Assembly (NCBI GenBank): GCA_021397845.1
Contig: CM038038.1
Coordinates: 61,126,748-61,190,747 of the forward strand
Direction of reading: 5' to 3'
DNA length: 64,000 bases
From: Areca catechu
Taxonomy: Eukaryota > Streptophyta > Magnoliopsida > Arecales > Arecaceae
A program made the position numbers and the translations under genes. Below are positions 12,381-22,260 of this stretch, one piece after another. Each line of letters begins with the position of its first letter. Position 1 is the first letter of the stretch. The notes under the pieces were generated by a model. That model was not told the DNA's origin. It saw nothing but the letters and a program-made list of their open reading frames with translations, and ran no database searches.

Positions 12381-13423
12381 AGATGATCGACACCATTGTT
12401 CCCTTTCTGGTAGTAGAGTCCAATTTGGACTCTCGATTCCAAATCTTAGATCCCCATGTCTTCCACTTGGACAGGGACTCTACTATGAGCCTCTCCTGAT
12501 CCAACAAGGAGATGGGTGGTGGTGTTGACGGTGGTGGGAGCGGCGGATGGTGGAAGATGGTGGGTTGAGGTGGTGAAAATAGGTGGTTGACAGTTGCGAT
12601 GATAGTGGCCGAAAGTGATGCATGGTCGATGGTGAGGGGGTGGTTTTCGATAGCTTCCTCGATGATGGCAAAGCTTGGGAAGGCCGATGGTCATGGGAGA
12701 AAGAGGGTGAAGGTAGATGGATGGCTGGTGGCACTATGGCTTGGCAAGGATGGTGGTGGGATGATGGAACACAAGGGTGGATGATTGGTGGGCTTCTCCG
12801 GTGGGTAGGTGCTAGCCAGTGGCTCGGGGAGATGGCAGGTGATAAGAGTGATGCTCGTTGGCCTTTTCGATTGGTGCCAGATGTCTGAACAGTGATGAGA
12901 GGTAGCAATGGATGGAGGAGGAAGAGGAATTGATGAATGGCCATGGCTGGTTGAAAAAGGGGTCTCCCGATGGTGGTGACAATCATGGTAGATCTCTTGG
13001 CAACTTCTTCGGCATTGGATAGTGACAGGGATGTCTCCGGTGGCCGAGTAGTGTAAAATGGAGCTTATGGTGCACGGGACTAGGTTGTGGACAAGCACTA
13101 ATGGCTATCGGTAGACCGGATGAGCTTTTGTACACCAAGCAGCCGGTCCATGGTGGACTGGCAACTTTAATATTTGTGTAATTTCTTTAAGAACTTTTAA
13201 AATCCTATTCTGGTCTAGTTTGAACTCCGATTTGTGTATCATTTACATCGTTGGACTCCAAAAATCAAGCTCTTCGGAAAGACAATCCTCTTTCCTACAA
13301 ATGATGTACAAAAGTATCAAATTGATATAAATAAAGATAATTTAATTATTAAATTAATACTTTTATGTGTGTATGTATAATATGATTATCAGTATCCTAA
13401 ACAAGAAGGTGGAGGATATTACA
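12381..13423 (-). repeat. Element J 5' LTR, 5' portion, with a GC-rich low-complexity tract
   Basis: Continuation of the J LTR beyond element A. 12480-13100 is unusually GC-rich, dominated by GGTGG/GATGG-type runs; minus-strand frames through it are Pro/Ser/His-rich and look like translated low-complexity DNA, not a gene. The block ends with the LTR-like terminus whose minus strand is TGTAATATCCTCC at 13423. Assignment to J is inferred from position and TG/CA ends. Confidence 0.45.
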
Positions 13424-15190
13424 ATGAAGGAATCATCCCCTAATGACAGAGATGAAGATCCAAAAAGGAGGATGATGAAGTAGAGACGACTAATAAGCAA
13501 GGTGATCTATCCAAAGAATAAAGGTATACTCATGGACATCCAAAAGATTTAATCATTGGTGATTCATCTTAAAGGATAAGAATTCGATCATCCTTCAAAA
13601 ATCCTTGTAATTATTTAACCTTTGTTTCACAAGTAGAACCTAAAACCATAAAAGAAGCTGAAAAGAAAGTGAGTAGATTAATGCTATGCAAGAAAAACTT
13701 AATCAATTTGAAAAAAATAAAGTGTGGATACTTACAGAAAAAACTTTAGATTATCTTGTTACTGAAACTAAATAGGTTTTCAAAAATAAACTAGATGAAA
13801 AAGGTAAAGTTATAAGAAATAAAGCTATGCTTGTTGCAAAAAGTAATATTCAAGAAAAAGGAATTGATTTTGATAAAACCTTTGTACTTGTCAATTGATT
13901 GGAAGCTATTAGGCTATTACTTACCTTTGCATGCTACATAGATTTTAAGCTTTACCAAATAGACATTAAAAGTGTATTTTTGAATGGTTTTATTTCTAAA
14001 GAGGTATACATAGAATAACCACCCAATTTTGAATATCATGAATTTCCAAACCATATTTATAAATTATATAAAGTCTCTATAGTTTGAAACAAGCCCCTCG
14101 TGCATGTATAAATATTTAAGTAAATTCTTACTTCAAAATGATTTCTTAAGAGGAAATGTAGATACTACATTATTTTTGAAAAAGAAAAATAATGATTTGT
14201 TAGTAGTTCAAATATATATAGATGGTATTACATTTAGAGGTACTAATAAGACTCTTTGTTAAGAATTTGCCAAGTTAATATAGGGCAAGTTCAAAATGAG
14301 CATAATGGGAGAACTCAACTTTTTCATAAAACTCTAAATTAAGCAAACGTGTAAAAGAATCTTCATCAACCAAACAAAGTACATAAGAGAGGTACTCAAG
14401 AAATTTGGAATGGAGAGTTCCAAGGAAATTAGAATGCCAATGAGCGTAAATGTAAGCTTGATAACGAAGAGAAAGGTAAGAGAATTGATCAAAAGTTTTA
14501 TTAAGGTATGATCGAATCACTACTCTACCTTACTGCAAGTAGACTTGATATAATGTTCAGTGTATGATTATGTGCAAGATATCAATCTAACCTGAAGAAA
14601 TCACACCTACTATCTATTAAATTTTTTTTTATTTACCTAGTACTATTAATGCTAGTTTGTGGTATTTTAAACAATCATCTATTGAATTAATAGGATATTC
14701 AGATGCTAACTTTACTAGATGCAAACTAGATAAAAAAAGTACTAATGAAACTTATCAATTTTTAGGATTTAAACTTAATCACTTGGCTTAGCAAGAAATA
14801 ATATTCTGTAGCACCATCTATGGCCAAGGTTGACTACATTACAGCTAGAAGTTATTATTCATAAATCTTATGGATTAAGTAGTAACTTGAAGATTTTGAC
14901 ATTAAACTAAATAACGTTCCTATAAGATGTAATAACATTAGTACCATAAACTTAACTAAGAATCAAATTCAACATTTAAGAACTAAACACATTAAAATAA
15001 GATAATATTTTATATGAGATCATGTTCAAAATGGTGATATGATGCTTAATTTTATTAGTTGATATCTTTGCCAAGTCATTGAGTGAGGATAGGTTTAGCA
15101 TGATTAGAAGAGAATTAGGCATATCTTATCCCTTTGATCAAATCTCTTCTTCTTGTCCTAAGGAGCAAATCTTGTCTTGAGGTATTCTTA
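13424..15190 (+). pseudogene. Element K: decayed Ty1/copia (Sirevirus-type) RT and RNase H
   Basis: Plus-strand pol remnant with many stops and frame changes. Recognisable pieces: the linker before RT (WRYTHGHPK-like, FVSQVEPK), KNKLDEKGKVIRNKA, GIDFDKTF, LEAIRLLLTFACYIDFKLYQ, VFLNGFISKEVYIEQPP (13580-14060), then SLLYLTASRLDIMFSV (14510-14570) and RNase H fragments up to 15100. The N-terminal half of K (gag, protease, integrase) is not in the window: element J is inserted at 13424. K is the most decayed and presumably oldest element here. Confidence 0.8.
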
Positions 15191-15480
15191 TGATTCTAGC
15201 TCTCTTAGAATCCTCAAAATCATTTTTGAAACCCTTCTAGCATAGATTTTGACATGATTTTTTGAATTTTTCCTAACCTGGATCAGAGTCGACTCGAGCT
15301 TGAATCAGAGTCGACTCATGTCTGAGTTGACTCAATAGATTCTTTGGCTCAACTCGAGCATGGGTTTGAGATTTTTAAAATAGGAACTACAGGCCCCATT
15401 TTAAGTAACTGTCATCTTTCATCCCTTAGCTATAGTGAATCTCTCTATCCAAACCCTCCATCTATCCCAAAATCCTCCAT
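15191..15480 (+). other. Element K pol-env spacer with GTCGACTC repeats
   Basis: Non-coding spacer between the RNase H end and the env-like ORF. At 15285-15355 it carries repeated gagtcgactcgagc-type palindromic units, the same class of motif found in Sirevirus LTRs and spacers elsewhere in this window. Confidence 0.5.
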
Positions 15481-15973
15481 ATCTATCCCTCTTTCCTAGT
15501 TTCCCCTTGATTTTATCCCATTTCTATCAGGAGATGTGTCCGAGGAAGATGCTCTCTCAATGGTTGAAATGACCAGGACCTGAAATCGAGTGGAGGCATG
15601 CCACTCAAGGTTCGGAGAGGTAGAGGAGAGCTAAGGTATTCAAAGAAGAAGATCCACCACCTCAAGTTGAGCCTACCAAGCCTTCTATGGTGGCACCATC
15701 TTCCCCACTTCCATAAGCTAACAGAATGGCTGGAAGAGTTGGGACTATGGGTAGGTGGATCAACTTCTAGTTCTTTGATGAAAATGGCTTTGTTTTTGGA
15801 GAATGGATAAGGTGGCAAGGTTGGGAGGAGTTTTGTAAAATCAACATCTTGACCTACCCGAGATTAGTTAGGGAGTTTTATAAAAAGTTGAATAGGATAA
15901 CTTATGGTATTTCTTCTACTATGAAGGGCATCGAGATTATATTGAATGATGCTACCTTATGTCAAATCCTTAG
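15481..15973 (+). pseudogene. Element K env-like ORF fragment
   Basis: Degenerate plus-strand remnant of the ORF that follows pol in Sireviruses. The readable part, in shifted frames, includes ENGFVFGEWIRWQGWEEFCK and TYPRLVREFYKKLNRI, which align with DQGWRKFC and TYPSLVKTFYENLR of the better preserved C copy. This matches what I recall as the plant transposon-protein family often annotated as Transposase_32. The function is unknown; it was once proposed to be envelope-like. It is truncated at 15973 by insertion of F; cttag (15969-15973) is the candidate TSD. Confidence 0.6.
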
Positions 15974-16204
15974 TGTTGCCCAATAAGCAACCCAAGAGGG
16001 GAGGTGAATTGGATTTCTAAAAATTACTTGCAAGAATGTGTGCCAATAAAAATATTAAATCAAGTGCTAGTGTGAGGTGTAAGTGTATACTCTTGAAGAG
16101 TATGCAGCGAAAATATAAATGCAACAAATATAAGAGCAAGAAAAGAGAGCAATAGATAACCACAAACACAAGCCAAGTATAGTGGTTTGGTGCTTTCCAA
16201 TGCA

Positions 16205-16530
16205 TCTACATCCACTCCCAAAGGTTCACATGGAAATTTACTATAATCCTCCACGATTATAGCCAATTAATTTTCAAGGCTCACTAATCAAAATCCACTT
16301 TTGGTTTTTACAAGGCTTACCAAAAGAAATCTCTTGGTTTTCCAAGGCTAACCAATAACCTCGATGGTTTTCAACTAGGCTTACCAAGAGCCTTCTTGGT
16401 TTTCAAATAAGCTAACCAATAACCTCTTTGGTTTTCAACTAGGCTAACCAAAAACCTTCATATTTTTCAACCAGGCTAACCAAAAACCTCCTTGGTTTTG
16501 TTATTAGGGTCACCAAAAACTTTTACAACA
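16205..16530 (-). repeat. Tandem hairpin array in F LTR
   Basis: About eight units of 35-45 nt. On the minus strand each starts TTGGTTAGCC or TTGGTAAGCC and closes with AAACCAA, forming a short stem around a GAGCC-like loop; CTTTTGGT pairs with ACCAAAAG in one unit. It lies about 300 nt downstream of the TATA-like site, so it should be in the transcribed part of the LTR. Equivalent arrays occur in C and D. Confidence 0.7.
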
Positions 16531-16959
16531 AAGATATGAGATAAAGTAATACAACAAGAAAATCTTTCTATTGTAAAGCTGATATCTCTTTGAAGCTTGG
16601 AGAAGTTGCTTATCTTGAACTTGATGAAGCCTTAATCAATGCCCAAATGTGTTGGACTTGAATGCTTCTTGATAGCTTTGAATGCTTGGAGACTTCTTTT
16701 TACTTGAAGGTAGTTGCTCTCAATGAATGGGAGTGAATGCACTTGCTTTTCTCTTCTTTTCATTTGTTTTCACTTCTTCTCTTCTTTCTTGTATTTCTTG
16801 TATTTATTTTTTTTTGATTTTCTTGAACTCAAATAACTTAAATACCATACCAAGGCCTTTAAGATGGTTTATGACCATTAGACAATAAAAACTAGCCATT
16901 GGGAGCCAAGAGGGCTGAGTTTTATGTTTGAAAAATTAGTCGTTACTATTCCTAGAACT

Positions 16960-17350
16960 CCAAGTGTCGACACTTCAAGCTATGAGTTGATACTTAGGGT
17001 CGACACTTAAGTCCCATGAGTCGATACCTAGTTCAAAATTCTTCATTGAAGTTCTCCATAATTCTCAGGTTAGTCGACCTTCTTCAGGTGAATTGACACT
17101 TGAGTCGACACTTGATATCCATGAGTCGACACTTCAAGCAAGTCTTCAACTTCAGCATGTTCTGTAAAAAATTCTTCTCAGGCCTTGAGTCGATCCTTGA
17201 GTCGACACTTTGAGTCGACACTTGAGTGGCATGAGTCGATACTTCAACCGTGCCATCTGAAACTTTTTTTACATGCTGGCTTGAGTCGACACTTATACTG
17301 CTATGAGTCGACACTTGAACTATGAGTCAATACTTTTAGTCGACACTTGC
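16960..17350 (-). repeat. GTCGACAC repeat cluster in F LTR
   Basis: About a dozen copies of gagtcgacacttgagt-like units, each with the palindrome GTCGAC or a one-base variant, placed upstream (U3 side) of the TATA-like site. The same unit recurs in the F pol-env spacer (56815-56905). Confidence 0.7.
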
Positions 17351-17554
17351 TGAGATTTCTTCAAAAATCATTGAAACTCTGCTGAAACCATTTTGAGCTG
17401 AACTCTTTAAGTCCTTTCAAGCATTTCTCATGTACTTATATCAATTTAAAACTGATCTTACATCCATAAAAATGATTTCTTCATCTTTTAATAAGCAATC
17501 CAATTTAGCAATTGTTGAGTACCTTTTTCTATTAAACACACTTCAAGGAACATG

Positions 17555-19123
17555 TGATGCGGGATGACTCTAAGATTGTTAAACATGCATAAAAATAGTA
17601 AACTATTTTTTTTATATTTTTTTATAATTTTATTTGCAGGCTAGATTCTCAAAATAAAGTAAGACTAGCATAAGGAGTAGCAATGCAAAGAATCATCGTA
17701 TCGTAGGCAAACTCGTGCAAAATAATAAATTACCAGAATCCAAGAATTGAGAAACTCCAGGATTAGGATAGCTTATCTTTATCAAATCAGAAATTAGAAG
17801 AAGGGAAGGATGTTACCAATTAGTGATTTGAAGAACTTCCGATGATGAGATCACACATCACTCTGATCGGAGTATGGATGATGAAGCTCGGTTCCCTTTA
17901 TTAGATGGTAGATTTGGGCAGTCCTGGAGGCAAGGAAACCCTCCTCTTTGGAGTTGAAATATCTCAGGGATCCTGCAAAATGTTAAGGGTCAATCAAAAC
18001 AGCAAGTAAGAAAAAGAAAGGGAACTAGATTTAGAAGGAATCAAATTAGGGTTTAAAAGCGGGGTGGCTTGAAGCTTGATGAAGATCTCCTTGCTTGGCG
18101 GCCTAGGGCACTCCTTCTTGGATGTGTGAAGGCTTGGATGGCAGTAAGTTAGGGCATGGTAGGATGCTAGGGCAGCAAGGAATTCGGCAAAGCATAATAG
18201 TAACCAAAGAAGAAATAGAAACAAAGTAACAAACAAGCTCGCAAGCTCAAATAAATTCACCAGGGTTTTGATATCATGAATAAAAATTGATTACAAGAGG
18301 GGGAGGGGTTGGGTATTTATAGAGTTTCCATGCCCTCTAACTAGGGTTACACACTTGGATTACAAGTCCTCTCCTAGCTAGGTCAGAATTACAAGTCCTA
18401 AAAAACTAGGAAGAACTCCCATCTAGGTTAGATTTGACCTAGTCTTCTCTTTCCCCTTCATGCTTTGACTATTCCACTCAAAGACACCTCTTGGACTTGG
18501 TAAACACTTCAAGGATGTCTAGGAGGGCATGTTGTGCTTCTAGGGGTAGCAAGGGATCGGCCCAAAGGAGCTTGGGTGCATGGGCTTGGGCCTCTGGAAG
18601 CTAAGATGGCCTGATAGCCTGGTAACAGGAATATTCCATGAAATATTGCTTCTTTAGGGCTTGGGCTTGGTGCCTGGGCTTGATTTCTTTGGACTAGGAT
18701 GCAGGTCGACCTCTGGAATCATGGATTCCCTAGTTTAGGAATATGCTCTAGCATCTGGGAAGGAATCTGGACATCTGGAAGATATCTAGAAAGAATCAAG
18801 GTTTCTGGAAGCATCTTGGATCCTAGGTTGTTACACAAAATTCAATAGGCTGATGTAGTGGCCTCTGACTCCTAGATGTGGCCTTGTGGAACTCCAAAAG
18901 AGGGTAACCCCTTCTCTTGTACAAAAATTAGGCTCATAATGGACTCATAACTGATGTATAGGACTCAATTACTGACTAGGTTGAGGGTTGAGACAAATCA
19001 ACTAACATCAACTTATTACAAGACTCAATCTTAATTGATTAAAAAATTTTTAAAACTTTGACACATGACTAAGTAAACCATCTGGGATCCAGTGATCTGT
19101 GTCTGATCGTGGTGTCCCCACCA
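17555..19123 (-). mobile_element. S1: solo gypsy LTR inside the F LTR
   Basis: 1569-bp block starting TGATGCGGGATGAC and ending GTGTCCCCACCA, flanked by perfect 5-bp duplications acatg (17550-17554 and 19124-19128). Ends match the LTR ends of A, B and E (plus-strand TGATG...CACCA), so it is a chromovirus-type LTR with the element on minus. A minus-strand TATA box CTATAAATACCC lies at 18314-18322. No gag-pol or second LTR is present: a solo LTR left by LTR-LTR recombination. Small frames inside it are not genes. Confidence 0.88.
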
Positions 19124-19188
19124 ACATGTTAGAACTCAACTTATACTTAGGTATTTTTCTTATCATCAAAATCAATAACGGGTCAACA

Positions 19189-20130
19189 ATCTCTCCCTTT
19201 TTGATGATGGCAAAACCTTTAAGTATAATTCATATAATAAGCTCTTAAAAGAATTTTCAATTTTCATAAAGCTTATTGCATTTTGTATTATAGTAAAGAA
19301 AGGTAGGAGATAAAATCTAAAAAATCATTTGAATTGAATAAGAACTATAAGAGTTTCAGAGCTAAAAATAATTTCATGTATCATGATACTACCATGCTTT
19401 AAGATAAGAAATTCATCAAAGAGCAATAGTGAATGTAATCAAAAAAAAAAAATTGAATACAAAGATTGAAGAGTATAAATACTTCCCCTCAAATGATGAT
19501 TCGAAAAATTAATTTTCAATGAGTTTTCATAAACCAAAAAGCTGAATTTAAAGATTTTGCCAGAAATTTTAGCAAACTAATTTACAATTCAGCAAAAGAA
19601 GGATTACTCCCCCTCACTCAATGCTCTTTTCTTTTTACTTTCATTTTTCTTAAACACACAAATTGCTTCTCATTGTTAACTCTTATACATATCTCTTTTA
19701 CTTTTCTCTCCTATCTATCTCTCTCTCTCTCTCTTTTTTTTTTATTTCTCCCCCTTATTTCTCACTTAATTCTCCCCCTTTTTGTCAACATTAAAAAGGT
19801 TAGAGCTGAGGGAAGGATGAAAACATCACAGGAATTTAGCAATACATTTCCAAAGATAAAACATTGATATATAAAAAAGATTTCATTAATTGAAGTACAC
19901 TTCATACATTGATACAAGTAAAGATACAGGATAGTAAACAAGCATAAATGGATACAAGAATGATGAAATATAAACTATCTAACCAATAAAGACTATCCTA
20001 AGCAGACTCCTCGTCATTCGAGGATTCAATCTCGATCGGTGTAGTATCAGTAGAAGAACGAGATCGAGGCCATATGGGTCGAAGATCAGCAAGACGGGTC
20101 CTGGTCAGTCTCGATATGCCATGACTTCCT
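19189..20130 (-). other. F 3' untranslated region with repeated polypurine tracts
   Basis: The minus strand carries several purine runs of the Sirevirus kind: AAAAAGGGAGAGAT directly against the LTR (19189-19205), GACAAAAAGGGGGAGAA (19768-19790), GGGGGAGAAA (19748-19757) and AGTGAGGGGGAG (19608-19619). The tract next to the LTR primes plus-strand DNA synthesis. A CT microsatellite lies at 19715-19733. No gene is seen. Confidence 0.7.
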
Positions 20131-20509
20131 CATCCTCTACGTCGAACATAAGTCCTACCTCTAGCTGGTGTAAAAGAGGTATAAGTTTTGTCAGCAGCAG
20201 GAACAATACTGACTGGAATGGCAGTATCAAAATCAGTATGAAGGGGAGTATGATCAAAGATCGGTCCTGAGTCAAGACGGTGGAAACTAGGAGTATAGAA
20301 TCCTAGTTCTCTGATAAGAGAGAATGTATGCAAAGATGGAGAATGTAAGATACGTGTATCAAAGGATGATGGAATGATGGGAGTAGGTGCAGGAATGAAA
20401 GTAGGAGGTGGATCAAGTCTGGAAGGTGAGGATGATAGGATCAGTGTCTGAAAGGATGATCTATATGGGTGATAAATAGGACTTCTAGGAAGGTCAGCAG
20501 CTGCCTCTG
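20131..20509 (-). pseudogene. F env-like ORF, C-terminal fragment
   Basis: Minus-strand frame of about 126 codons from the B insertion point to the stop before 20130, ending GRTYVRRRG. It is rich in Pro, Ser, His and Leu with no catalytic motif. It continues, across B, the fragment at 29670-29840. The C-terminal part of this ORF is poorly conserved between families. Confidence 0.6.
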
Positions 20510-20572
20510 TGATGCAGAACGGAAGCTCTGATACCAAAAATTGATGCAGAACAAAAGCTCTGATACCAAAAA
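20510..20572 (-). repeat. Duplicated LTR-end plus primer-site units, 3' LTR copy
   Basis: Two tandem units (20510-20541, 32 bp; 20542-20572, 31 bp), each made of tgatgcagaac, a short linker and gctctgataccaaaaa, before the original-looking LTR end at 20573. On the minus strand each carries TGGTATCAGAGC, a complete primer-binding site. Identical in arrangement to 27909-27971. Confidence 0.92.
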
Positions 20573-22260
20573 TGATGCAGAACAAATAAAGGGATGTGAT
20601 GCGGAAGTAAATTAAGATTAATTAATTTTTTTATTGTTTTTATATGTTTGTAGAAGTTGGCTTCAAATCAAAGAAAAGTTAACCTAACATTGAAAGATAC
20701 TAATATGATAATTGAAAGCACAATTTTAAGAAAACTAAATTATCAGAGTAGTTCAGAAGCAACGGATCGCTGGGGGTTGAGAAACTCCTAGACCTAGGGT
20801 TTCGCTCCGAACTTTCAACAGAACAGAAATAAAGAGAAGAGATGGTTTACCTAACCAGACAATGATCTTCACAGATTTTGGTGGAAGAACTCTCCCGAGC
20901 AGATTGTTGGATCCTCGGATTCAGATATCTTCGCAATGGATCCTCCAATACTGGTCCTTGGCGGGTTGGCTTCTCCTGAACTCAAGATCTGGAAGAGAAG
21001 AAAAACAATTGATGGAATCAGAGAGTCAAGGGAAAAATTTACCAGGTTGATGAACTTGAAGATTGAAATTGCTGAAAACTGGATTCTCCTGGAAGCTGAT
21101 GTGATTTTCCTTGGAACTTGCTCTGGATCTGAAGTAGCCGGACTGGATCTGGATGAAGGTGGACGGCCTAGACTTGTAGAGAGAGAGAGGCCATGGGAGA
21201 TGGAAGGATCTAGGGTTCGATGGATTGAAAATAATGAAGGGCGGCTAGGGTTTTGGATTTTTAAGTGGCTAACCTAGGGTTTTGGATAAAGATGGAGATC
21301 TCTCACCTCCTCAAGGCTCCAATGGAACCCGGATTACCCCCTCACGGAGCTCAACACTTAGAATAGTGTGGAAGAAGTGAAACCTAGGTTACTTAACACA
21401 AGAGAATAGCAAAAATAATTTTTCTTCATTGATTTTTTAAAGTTACAAAGAGAGGTCTATTATATAGACCTAAAATTTTCTCCAAGTTTGTACAAATTCC
21501 CATATGGGACTAAACTCCTCCAACCTCTAGATTAGGTAGAAAACCTCCTCTCTTGGCCGACCAAGAATTCAAAAAAATTTGGGACGGCCATAAAGGATTT
21601 TTTTGGAATTTTTTTTTTTTTTTTTTTTTTATGGCGCCTTCTTTGGAGTTGGATTTGGATTTGGAGTCCTCTTCTCCTTATGGCATTTCTTCTTTTCTTC
21701 CACTCCAAGTTAAGCTCTTTGATTTTGATTTGAACTTCAATTAGGAGTAGGTTGGATGTCCTTCTTTGATTTTTTCTCCAAGAGAAGTCCCTTTCCTTCT
21801 TTGCTTAGACAAAATTGGCAGGTATGGGCGCCTCCTTTAAATTGGCTTCCAATTTGATTTTTTTCTTCTTTGGATGTGGGGACCATGACACTAGGATGCC
21901 TCTATGGTGCCTCCTGGACCCTGGCGTGTGCTCGGAGTGTGGCTGGGCGTGTGGCTTGGAGTGTGGCCTCCACTTGCTTGGACCTTGATTTGATTGGAAG
22001 ACAAATGTGGCACCATTTTGGACCTTGATTTGATTAGAAGACAATTGCGGCACCATTTTGGATAAAATTGAAACCACATCGGGACTTGCACCGAGTCAAC
22101 ATGTCTCAACAAAATTTAAATGGTGACTCAAGAAATAAATAAAAATAAATAAACTGGTGACCAGGTCAACCTTTATTACAAACCCTAATTTCTCGGGCAA
22201 TGTCAATCAGAGATCCAAATGGAGCTCTGAAGTCTTCTTATGAGTCTGGTGCCCGCACCA
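20510..22260 (-). repeat. Element B 3' LTR
   Basis: Plus strand TGATGCAGAAC... to ...GTGCCCGCACCA. Minus-strand TATA box TATATAA at 21460-21466. It includes two extra LTR-end/primer-site units at 20510-20572. The last 19 codons of pol run into it (22203-22260). Plus-strand frames of 62 and 113 codons inside are also in the other LTR and are not genes. Confidence 0.95.

Larger units (their letters stand above)
1..13423 (-). mobile_element. Element J: internally deleted Ty3/gypsy element (Athila/Tat-like), interrupted by element A
   Basis: Minus-strand remnant. Read from high to low coordinates it has a 5' LTR (13423 down to 12381, then 3928 to 3173), a primer site (3149-3166), a leader of about 1.15 kb, a decayed gag and protease/pol linker, and a short tail. 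The LTR starts TGTAATATCC and ends CTATCA on the minus strand. No reverse transcriptase, RNase H or integrase is visible, so most of pol has been lost. The 3' LTR lies outside the window or is deleted, so the TSD (candidate atgaa at 13424-13428) cannot be tested. Element A (3929-12375) splits the LTR. The lineage is inferred from the primer site and linker motifs, not from RT. Confidence 0.6.
15974..19188 (-). repeat. Element F 3' LTR, interrupted by solo LTR S1
   Basis: Minus strand begins TGTTGACCC next to the tract AAAAAGGGAGAGAT (19189-19205) and ends ...TTGGGCAACA at 15974. Removing S1 and one TSD copy gives about 1.64 kb. It holds GTCGACACTT-type repeats (16960-17350), a TATA-like TATTTAAG near 16845, and an array of small hairpins (16205-16530). 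Its partner LTR is not in the window, so boundaries come from homology of ends to C and D. Confidence 0.75.

Noticed and set aside
12446..13098. Pro/Ser/His-rich minus-strand frames
   Set aside because: Translated low-complexity DNA in overlapping frames without start context or domain.
16230..16530. CRISPR-like appearance of evenly spaced short repeats
   Set aside because: Repeats are degenerate, spacers are not unique, no cas genes, and the DNA is eukaryotic and inside an LTR.
19673..19867. Leu/Ser/Phe-rich 64-codon plus frame as a membrane protein
   Set aside because: It is the translation of a CT microsatellite and polypyrimidine tracts antisense to the F polypurine region.
20862..21277. 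Plus-strand frames of 62 and 113 codons, almost identical again at 28261-28676
   Set aside because: Both copies lie inside the B LTRs, antisense to the element, with no known domain. The similarity is due to LTR identity, not gene conservation.
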